Assembly: GCA_023438965.1 (NCBI GenBank)
Contig: JAEXPB010000454.1
Location: forward strand, 1 to 5,004
Reading direction: 5' to 3'
Length of the DNA: 5,004 nt
From: Bacillota bacterium
GTDB taxonomy: Bacteria > Bacillota > Clostridia > Saccharofermentanales > UBA5734
How positions within the stretch are numbered: the stretch's first letter is position 1; every line of letters starts with the position of its first letter. The translations under genes were made by a program, and so were the position numbers. The notes beneath the pieces are model-generated. The model worked only from the letters and a program-made list of their open reading frames with translations. It was not told the DNA's origin and ran no database searches. Positions 1 to 5,004 of the stretch are shown piece after piece.

Positions 1-649
1 CCTCCCGGTTGGCATGTTCGCGCAACCGGGCAAAAGCGGCATGGGTCAGCTCGATTTTCCCGCCCTGCCCGTCATCGATTGATCCGAGCAGGATATCCAC
101 ATTATCCAGCATGGTATAGACATCGCCGATTCCCTCGGCAACCGGTCCGAAACTTGAAAGCAGCGCTTCTTCGGCCTCCGGCAGAATATGCGGCCGGATC
201 CGGATCATATCCAGCAGGCTGTGCCGGTAGACAGCCAGCGGTTCGTACGCCGCCAGCCAGCGGTGAAGCAAGTCTTCCGGCATACCGGCGATTTCCGGCG
301 TCAGAAAGGCGGTTGCCGCCGCGGCTTGATAATAGAGGCCCACCGCCCGGTCGGCCATGTCCTGGTAACGCGCGCAGGCATTGTCCTCATCCCGGCGCAT
401 CCGCGCGTAAGCCAGCAACTCCATCAATTCCAGATCGAGCCGGCTGGACTTCTCCAGGGCGGCATGCAGGGTTTCAGCCTGTTCCGCCAAGTGGCCGCGG
501 CAGGCCAGCAAACTGTCCAGCAGCGCCGGCACGGCGGCAAACGCCGCTTCCCATTCGGTATCCGAGGAAAATATGTCTTCCAGCTTCCAACGATAGATTT
601 CGGGGATTTCCGCCCGGCTTCGTCGGGGCGGTTGACTGTCGGTTTCCAT
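1..649 (-). CDS. pepF: Oligoendopeptidase F (M3 family metallopeptidase), N-terminal part, truncated by window edge
   Basis: An open frame from the ATG at 649 to the window edge gives 216 codons without a stop. The translation matches the start of PepF-type oligoendopeptidases, zinc enzymes that cleave short peptides in the cytoplasm. The hallmarks are R-S-x-A-E-I-P-E-I-Y-R-W-K-L-E-D-I-F near residues 11-27 and the DTEW segment (30-33). The family's A-x-M-R-R-D-E-D motif appears as YARMRRDED (81-89). YRHSLLDMIRIRPHILPEAEE (141-161) and the segment to VYTMLDNVDI (177-186) fall in the Oligopeptidase F N-terminal domain. ELTHAAF (200-206) precedes the catalytic domain. Family members are about 600 aa, so roughly one third is visible, and the HExxH zinc site should lie beyond position 1. 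There is no signal peptide or membrane segment, consistent with a cytosolic enzyme. A strong ribosome binding site supports the start. It is the last visible gene of the run. Whether it serves the transporter or only shares the transcript is not known. Confidence 0.9.
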   Translation of the reverse strand, partial: METDSQPPRRSRAEIPEIYRWKLEDIFSSDTEWEAAFAAVPALLDSLLACRGHLAEQAETLHAALEKSSRLDLELMELLAYARMRRDEDNACARYQDMADRAVGLYYQAAAATAFLTPEIAGMPEDLLHRWLAAYEPLAVYRHSLLDMIRIRPHILPEAEEALLSSFGPVAEGIGDVYTMLDNVDILLGSIDDGQGGKIELTHAAFARLREHANRE

Positions 650-654
650 AAATG

Positions 655-661
655 CTCCTTT
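655..661 (-). promoter_or_regulatory. Ribosome binding site of the pepF-like gene
   Basis: The minus strand reads AAAGGAG, then the 5-nt spacer CATTT and ATG at 649. It sits in the 25-bp gap after the TAG stop of the propeller gene (677-675). No hairpin with a T-run is present in this gap, so transcription probably continues into pepF. Confidence 0.8.
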
Positions 662-674
662 GCGATAATGGGGG

Positions 675-1826
675 CTAATTCGGCAGGCTCAGGCGATGAA
701 CGCCGTTTCGGGTGATGATGATCAATGTTTTGCTGTCGGTAAAGCCGACCCGGATCACTTCAGCGGCAGCTTCCTTATCCAGGATTACCGTGCCGGTCTG
801 GCTGTCAGCGGCAATGATCCGGGTGCCGCAGCCCAGGGCGGCGCGGTTGCCGGCCACTGCCAGATTGGTGATGGTGTCGCCGGCCGGCAGGACTGTCTTG
901 TCCTTCCCATCCGGCTGCAGCAGATGCAGTTTAAATTGGCCATCCTGTTCGTCCGAGGCCAGCACCAGCAAACCGGCCGGTACCGTGCGGACGGCCAGGA
1001 TCTGGTGGAAGCTGCGTTGCCAGAGGATGGCCCCCTGGTCATAGGACAGGGCGGCGAGATTGGCCGCCCCGCCAAGGACCAGATGCTTCTGGCCGTCATA
1101 GGCAATCAGGGGATACAATTCGGTCAAGTCTGGCTTGAGCTGGCCCAATGGCTTGCCCTCCAGGCTGTAGCGCTTGATGATCGGCTGGGCCGTGGAGGCC
1201 GAGGTGTTGAGCAGGGCGACATCGAAACAACCGCCCTGGTCCGGAAACGAAACGGACAGGACATAGCCGGATTCCGGAAAATAGCAGTCAAAAAGCTTGG
1301 CACCGGTGTTTGGCGCCAGGAGGGTCACGACGCCGGTACTGTCACTCTGGTCCTGGACGATGGCCACATAGCCATCCGGACTGATGCTGGCGCCACTGAT
1401 CCGGCCCGGCAGGGTGCCGGCATAGCAGGTTCCGGTGGCACTCAGCAGTACATAGGCGTGGCCGTCCCGGTCGGCTGCCAGAAACAACCCGCTGCCGCTG
1501 ACCGCAAAGGGGGTTGAATAATCCAGGTCTACCGCGTACAGTTCATTGCCCTGAAGGTCCAGGAACGCTGCCCGGTTGCGGGTCAGTTTCATCACGCCGG
1601 CCCCAAAAGGATACAAAAACTGGGCTTCGGCCGCTTCGCAGCTAAAGCCGGCATCCGACAGGCCAGCCGGTTCACTGGTGGCTGTCGGCAGCTGCCAGGC
1701 CTCGTCATCCGGCAGACTGACAACCAGGACAACAGCGGCAGCCATCAGCAGGAAAGCCAGCGTGATCAGTATGATCAGGCTGGCTCTGCTTCGTCGGGCG
1801 GTTTTGGTTTGTCGGTGGTGGTCCAT
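675..1826 (-). CDS. Membrane-anchored beta-propeller-like protein, DUF5711-like (hypothetical)
   Basis: A 383-aa protein of unknown function. Residues 1-15 are basic and polar (HHRQTKTARRSR), 16-37 form one strong membrane helix, and 38-383 are predicted outside the cell membrane. The outer part is a series of short beta strands with propeller-like turns: SGSGLFLAADRDGHAYVL (110-127), SISPDGYVAIV (147-157), LAALSYDQGAILWQRSF (257-273), PAGLLVLASDEQDG (283-296), and GNRAALGCGTRIIAADSQTG (326-345). The [AS]-x(4)-G-x-[IV]-L pattern resembles WD40/PQQ-type blades. The layout, one anchor plus about 345 residues of propeller, resembles the DUF5711 group of clostridial proteins; I assign this from memory of the family, without a search. 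Its ATG lies 1 bp after the DUF4340 stop (TGA-A-ATG). No proper ribosome binding site is seen: the nearest purine run, GAGAAGGG at 1851-1844, is 17 nt away. Translation is therefore probably coupled to the upstream gene. A scaffold or sensor role for the ABC system is inference only. Confidence 0.75.
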   Translation of the reverse strand: MDHHRQTKTARRSRASLIILITLAFLLMAAAVVLVVSLPDDEAWQLPTATSEPAGLSDAGFSCEAAEAQFLYPFGAGVMKLTRNRAAFLDLQGNELYAVDLDYSTPFAVSGSGLFLAADRDGHAYVLLSATGTCYAGTLPGRISGASISPDGYVAIVQDQSDSTGVVTLLAPNTGAKLFDCYFPESGYVLSVSFPDQGGCFDVALLNTSASTAQPIIKRYSLEGKPLGQLKPDLTELYPLIAYDGQKHLVLGGAANLAALSYDQGAILWQRSFHQILAVRTVPAGLLVLASDEQDGQFKLHLLQPDGKDKTVLPAGDTITNLAVAGNRAALGCGTRIIAADSQTGTVILDKEAAAEVIRVGFTDSKTLIIITRNGVHRLSLPN

Positions 1827-1827
1827 T

Positions 1828-3363
1828 TCAGTCTAGCTGATAACCCTTCTCGGTGTTGAAGATACCGTCAACTGCATGCTCAATGGCATAACTGAGTTTC
1901 TTGTAGGCAACAAGGATCCCCTCATCGTCTGTCTTCTTCGAGGTGAATGTATCCTCGCCGTCAACATAGAATCCGGCATATTCACCGTCAATGAAGACAT
2001 AGTAATTATAATCGTCCCGCTTCACGAATTCAATCTTTTTTGTGTAGGCGGCAACTTTGTTCTCCGTGTCTTCCTTGATATGGAAGGTCAGGCTGGCGGT
2101 ATGCGTGTTGACAGGCTTGGCTTCCGTGTCCAGGCCGGCGATCATGATGCCGATGATCTTCTGGTAGAAGCTGCTGTACAGACTGTCGTCATCTTCGCTG
2201 AAGATTTTGGCGTCTTTGCCGTCCAGTTTGAAGACAACGCCTTCATCTTCAGCCTTCTGATCCTTGGTCATGGCAATCTCGGTCGAGAACCTGGTCCCGA
2301 ACAGATCCGCGTCGATCTGACTGACTGTCCAGATACTCTGCAGGCAGACAAAACGGTCCAGCATTTCGATCACTTTCATGTCAATCGTCGTGAAGGCGCT
2401 GGCGGCAATCGTGAAGACTGCCGGGATTGTGTCGCAGATTGCATAATAGTTGCTGCTGTCGGCTTTGGTGCCCAGTTTCAACAGGACGGTCTTGTCGGCG
2501 GATTGCAGCTTGAACGTGTATTGCGGCTTATCCAGGCCGTATTTGGCCAGGTCCTTCGGGTCCAGCTCGATAAATTTGTCGACCGCGGCAGCCGTTGCTT
2601 CCGTAACCATGGTGGTCAGGCTGTCCGAGCTGCCGGAACGCTTGATCGGCTTGGTGACCGTGAATTCCTGGTAGGAATTCTCATCGGTTTCTTCACCGAT
2701 CAGCTTGATGTTCATATCGATCTCGGTGTTGTCGCGGGCCCGGTTGAAAACCAGGCCGGTCAGCTTTTTCTGCTCGATGCCGATCAACTGGTCCTTATTC
2801 AGCAAATCCAGCAGGCTGTATTTGACTTTTTCCGCGGATGTGCTGGCCACGGTGCAAACGCGGCCGGAACCCTGGAGCGTGACATAGTCATAATAGCCGG
2901 ATACGATCTCTTTTCCGAACAGAATGACGTTCTTCTCGCCGGATGCCAGGGTGACCGTCAGGGTCGCCGCCGGCTTGTCCAGACCGTAGGAGGACAAATC
3001 GGTCACATTGCTGGCGATTTCACTGCTGGCATAAACCAGGGTCGCCAGGCTGACCACGTCGCTGATGGTGCTGGCGCTGAACGGATAGCCGGTTTTGCCC
3101 TTGACACTCCAGATCACCGACACTTTGCCGTCTTTGTCCTTGACTTGCTCCGGCAGCAGCGTAAACCCGCCGTTGGCGCTGCTGATGTCAATCTGGGCGA
3201 TTTTGGTCTCCTCGGCTTCGAATACAGCCGGTACGGCAGCAGTCGTCGTCGCGGTGGTTTCCGTGCCGGTGCCCGGCATGACCAGGGAGCTGATCAGCCA
3301 GGTCAGCAGCAGCGCAACCAGGACGCCGCCGGAAATAATGATCATTCGCCATTGTTTCTTCAT
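1828..3363 (-). CDS. DUF4340 domain-containing membrane-anchored protein
   Basis: A 511-aa protein with one N-terminal anchor (about residues 7-29, preceded by MKKQWR) and a Thr/Ala-rich linker (31-45). The remainder is predicted to lie outside the membrane. There is no cysteine after the hydrophobic segment, so it is an anchored protein and not a lipoprotein. The body matches the DUF4340 style: opening I-x-x-I-x-I-x-x-x-x-G strand (about 55-68), then two related modules. Each has a YGLDKP motif (126-131 and 275-280), then a beta strand, an L-F/L-G turn, a YY pair and a VCTV/VFTI strand. The C-terminal third (about 360-511) is Lys/Asp/Tyr-rich and less clear. DUF4340 proteins have no assigned biochemical activity; genes for them often sit beside GldG-like ABC genes, as here. 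The likely role is an extracytoplasmic component of that transporter, which is inference. It is preceded by a good ribosome binding site and followed by the next start after 1 bp. Confidence 0.85.
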   Translation of the reverse strand: MKKQWRMIIISGGVLVALLLTWLISSLVMPGTGTETTATTTAAVPAVFEAEETKIAQIDISSANGGFTLLPEQVKDKDGKVSVIWSVKGKTGYPFSASTISDVVSLATLVYASSEIASNVTDLSSYGLDKPAATLTVTLASGEKNVILFGKEIVSGYYDYVTLQGSGRVCTVASTSAEKVKYSLLDLLNKDQLIGIEQKKLTGLVFNRARDNTEIDMNIKLIGEETDENSYQEFTVTKPIKRSGSSDSLTTMVTEATAAAVDKFIELDPKDLAKYGLDKPQYTFKLQSADKTVLLKLGTKADSSNYYAICDTIPAVFTIAASAFTTIDMKVIEMLDRFVCLQSIWTVSQIDADLFGTRFSTEIAMTKDQKAEDEGVVFKLDGKDAKIFSEDDDSLYSSFYQKIIGIMIAGLDTEAKPVNTHTASLTFHIKEDTENKVAAYTKKIEFVKRDDYNYYVFIDGEYAGFYVDGEDTFTSKKTDDEGILVAYKKLSYAIEHAVDGIFNTEKGYQLD

Positions 3364-3372
3364 GCAAGTATG

Positions 3373-3377
3373 CCTCC
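3373..3377 (-). promoter_or_regulatory. Ribosome binding site of the DUF4340 gene
   Basis: The minus strand reads GGAGG with a 9-nt spacer (CATACTTGC) before the ATG at 3363. It lies in the 23-bp gap after the TAA stop of the GldG-like gene and confirms the start chosen. The gap is too short for an independent promoter plus leader, so the gene is presumably co-transcribed. Confidence 0.75.
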
Positions 3378-3386
3378 GTGCCGGTC

Positions 3387-4955
3387 TTACAGATGCTTGC
3401 GCTTGCGGTAGACAAACAGTGCGGCAAGCAGCAGGGCGCCCGGCAGGATCAGCATGACGACGACCGCAGTGAAGACATTGACGCTGGTCGAGCCGGCGGT
3501 GATCGTATAGGATGTCGGTGTCTTCGCTTCGATGTACAGGTTGTCACCCTCCGAGGCGTTGGTCAGCCACTGGAGTCCATAATAGAACAAGTAGACATTG
3601 TATAGTTGCGAAGACGATTTCAAGATACTGTCGTTAAAGATGCTGCTGCTGCCGACCAGCATGATCTTGGCCGATTTGGTGACTGTCGTGCCATTGACAA
3701 AGCCGGAGTTCTCGGAAATCAAGCCGATGTTCTGGGTTCCGGCCGCCGAAGACTGGCTGGTATTGCCCTTGGTTTCGGCAATGCCCTTGTCCGTGGTGGT
3801 CAGGATCGGTTCGACCTTGATCCATTCCTTGGTGTTCTTCAGTTCATTCATGCCGCGGACATTGTCCACCAGGGTGAAGCCGTCGACTTCCTGGCTGGAA
3901 AGCGTGCTTTCCGGCGCAATGGCCCGGATGGTGTAGGGATCGTCGTTCAGGCGGTGGTCCTTGTCGCCTTCCCGAATCTTGTTGTTGCTGATCTCGAGGT
4001 TGTAATCCTGCAGCAGGATGTTCAGTTCCGGGAATTCGTTCTTGTCATAATCGGAAATGACCATCAAGCCGCCGCCGGCTTGCAGGTAAGCGGAGATCAC
4101 CTTGCGTTCGCTGGTCGAGATATCCTTTTCCGGTGAAGCGATGACCAGGGTCGAGCAGTCGGCCGGGATCTTGTCGAGGCCGAAGGTGTCCAGTTTTTTA
4201 ACCTCGTAGTTGTTGTTCTGCATGATGGTCACCAGCAGGCTGTAGTCGGTGGTGTAATCCATCTCGTTGTGGCCGGAGGTGAAATAGATGCACGGCGTGG
4301 TTTCCGACTGGACATACTTGATGGCGCCGGTGATGCTCTGCTCGGCGGTGACGCCCTTGAGGGAGGATTCATAAGTGGTTTGATCGTACTGGATATCGAA
4401 AATGTCGTTATAGGTCACGTTCTTGGCCTTCTTGGTCGCCGGGCAGTAGACGACGAAAGTGTCGGCCTGCGGATCAAGATAGCCCTGAGGGTCTACTTCG
4501 GTCAGGATGCCTGGCGTTTTGACCGGATCGACATACCGGACGGTGATCCGGTTGTTGCTCTTCTGGGCATACTCCTCCAGCATCGGCTGGATCGAGGTGT
4601 ACTTGCTGTCGGCGTTCTTGTCGAACAGGCCGATGATCTGGACGTCCTTGGTCATGCTGCCGAGGATTTCCTTGCTGACATCGCCGATCGTATACTGGCC
4701 GCCGGTTGTCCAGTCCCATTTCAGGACGCTGCCCAGCAGTTTGTCGAAAACGATGTTGAAAACCAGGACGATGACGATAAACAGAATGGTCGATGTGATG
4801 GATATTGTCTTCAGGCTGCGGGCGCGTTTGTCGACCTTACGCCCGCTTTTGCCAGGTTTCCCCGGTTTCGCAACCTGAACCGCCGGCTTGGCATTCTGAA
4901 CATCAGCGGCAGGGTTAACGGCCTGCTCCGGTTGATTCTTGTTGAATATGCTCAT
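3387..4955 (-). CDS. GldG-family ABC transporter auxiliary protein (ABC_transp_aux domain)
   Basis: Predicted membrane-anchored auxiliary subunit of a Gld-type ABC transporter, 522 aa from the ATG at 4955 (525 aa from a GTG at 4964). Numbering from the ATG, residues 1-50 are a polar, Pro/Gly/Lys-rich cytoplasmic tail (AKPGKPGKSGRK region near 29-40). Residues 51-70 form one hydrophobic helix, and residues 71-490 a large domain outside the membrane. A second helix lies at about 492-516, followed by the basic end YRKRKHL. The outer domain carries features of the GldG/ABC_transp_aux family: the YTIGDVSKEIL segment after the first helix (about 88-98), YFTSGHNEMDY (about 224-234), and a GATase/IFT52-like stretch where a polar segment precedes a YLQAGGGLMVISD strand (about 290-302). 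Length and two-helix topology fit the family. It directly follows a permease tail and is followed after 23 bp by a DUF4340 gene, a frequent pairing. The transported substrate cannot be told from the sequence. Confidence 0.85.
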   Translation of the reverse strand: MSIFNKNQPEQAVNPAADVQNAKPAVQVAKPGKPGKSGRKVDKRARSLKTISITSTILFIVIVLVFNIVFDKLLGSVLKWDWTTGGQYTIGDVSKEILGSMTKDVQIIGLFDKNADSKYTSIQPMLEEYAQKSNNRITVRYVDPVKTPGILTEVDPQGYLDPQADTFVVYCPATKKAKNVTYNDIFDIQYDQTTYESSLKGVTAEQSITGAIKYVQSETTPCIYFTSGHNEMDYTTDYSLLVTIMQNNNYEVKKLDTFGLDKIPADCSTLVIASPEKDISTSERKVISAYLQAGGGLMVISDYDKNEFPELNILLQDYNLEISNNKIREGDKDHRLNDDPYTIRAIAPESTLSSQEVDGFTLVDNVRGMNELKNTKEWIKVEPILTTTDKGIAETKGNTSQSSAAGTQNIGLISENSGFVNGTTVTKSAKIMLVGSSSIFNDSILKSSSQLYNVYLFYYGLQWLTNASEGDNLYIEAKTPTSYTITAGSTSVNVFTAVVVMLILPGALLLAALFVYRKRKHL

Positions 4956-4960
4956 GTTAC

Positions 4961-4968
4961 TCACCTCT
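4961..4968 (-). promoter_or_regulatory. Ribosome binding site of the GldG-like gene, overlapping the permease stop
   Basis: The minus strand reads AGAGGTGA, a close match to the Shine-Dalgarno core, then the 5-nt spacer GTAAC and ATG at 4955. The TGA in this element is the permease stop codon, so termination and re-initiation happen at the same spot. This site decides in favour of the ATG at 4955 over the in-frame GTG at 4964, which lies inside the element itself. The GTG has only a weaker GGAG (4974-4971) 6 nt upstream. Confidence 0.7.
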
Positions 4969-5004
4969 GGCTCCAGCGCCGTTTTTCAATGATGCGGTTG
5001 GTCA
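4961..5004 (-). CDS. ABC-2 type transporter permease, C-terminal tail only (partial)
   Basis: Reading the minus strand from 5002 gives the final 13 codons, TNRIIEKRRWSQR, then a TGA stop at 4963-4961. The rest of the gene lies beyond the window edge. The short basic tail with a V/I-[ILV]-[ED]-K-R-R-W-[SA] pattern is typical of the C-terminus of ABC-2 family permeases (GldF-like), where it follows the last membrane helix on the cytoplasmic side. The gene directly downstream encodes a GldG-family auxiliary protein, the usual partner of such a permease, which supports the call. The stop overlaps a possible GTG start of that gene in a GTGA arrangement, and the codons around the stop also form the ribosome binding site for it. 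With only 13 residues visible, the family call rests mainly on the tail motif and context. Confidence 0.65.
   Translation of the reverse strand, partial: TNRIIEKRRWSQR

Noticed and set aside
79..715. Two plus-strand open frames of 190 and 175 codons.
   Set aside because: Both are antisense to the pepF N-terminus, whose translation has clear family motifs and a strong ribosome binding site. The plus-strand products are Pro/Arg/Gln-rich without recognisable features.
696..1517. A plus-strand open frame of 273 codons opposite the propeller gene.
   Set aside because: The minus-strand frame has a coherent helix plus repeated beta-strand pattern and fits the tight operon spacing. The plus-strand product shows no domain and has no fitting neighbour.
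617..1826. Similar short DNA near the starts of pepF and the propeller gene (shared CGACGAAGC, both proteins containing RRSRA).
   Set aside because: Similarity is limited to about 15-20 bp, does not extend in either direction and involves common Arg/Ser codons. There is no evidence of duplication or a mobile repeat.
2662..2680. Short perfect inverted repeat, GAATTCC and GGAATTC around a 5-nt loop.
   Set aside because: It lies inside the DUF4340 coding frame, where it encodes NSYQEF-type residues, has no T-run, and is short enough to arise by chance.
1876..3411. A plus-strand open frame of 511 codons, the same length as the DUF4340 gene it overlaps.
   Set aside because: It is antisense to a recognisable gene. 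Its translation is low-complexity and Gly/Arg/Gln/Val-rich with no known motif, it has no good ribosome binding site, and the equal length is coincidence from codon bias leaving the opposite frame open.
3606..4136. A plus-strand open frame of 176 codons opposite the GldG-like gene.
   Set aside because: It is a shadow of the GldG-like coding frame and has no motif or initiation signal.

Overview
The window holds five consecutive genes, all on the minus strand and packed almost end to end, so it reads as the middle of one operon transcribed from high to low coordinates. No promoter or terminator is visible, and the first and last genes both run off the window. In transcription order they are: the last 13 codons and stop of a probable ABC-2 type permease (5004-4961); a GldG-family ABC transporter auxiliary protein (4955-3387); a DUF4340 protein (3363-1828); a membrane-anchored beta-propeller-like protein resembling the clostridial DUF5711 group (1826-675); and the first 216 codons of an oligoendopeptidase F-type M3 metallopeptidase (649-1). 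Junctions are 5 bp (or a 4-bp GTGA overlap, depending on the start chosen), 23 bp, 1 bp and 25 bp.

The organism is most likely a member of the Firmicutes, probably an anaerobic clostridial lineage of moderate to high GC content. The reasons are the strong GGAGG-type ribosome binding sites, the PepF N-terminus of Firmicutes type, and the arrangement permease, GldG-like, DUF4340, which is common in Clostridia. This is an inference from protein style and layout; no marker gene is present.

How the genes may work together: a GldA/GldF/GldG-type ABC system consists of an ATPase, a membrane permease and a large extracytoplasmic auxiliary protein. The permease tail and the GldG-like protein are seen here; the ATPase would be expected beyond position 5004. 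The DUF4340 protein and the propeller protein each have one N-terminal membrane anchor and a large domain predicted to lie outside the membrane, so they are plausible extra outer-face components of the same complex. The substrate is unknown. PepF is normally a cytoplasmic oligopeptidase without a membrane segment. It may be functionally linked (peptide processing) or may only share the transcript.

There is no RNA gene, CRISPR array, mobile element or intergenic stretch above 25 bp. The long plus-strand open frames are antisense shadows of these genes. The least ordinary element is the propeller gene placed between DUF4340 and pepF with no ribosome binding site of its own.
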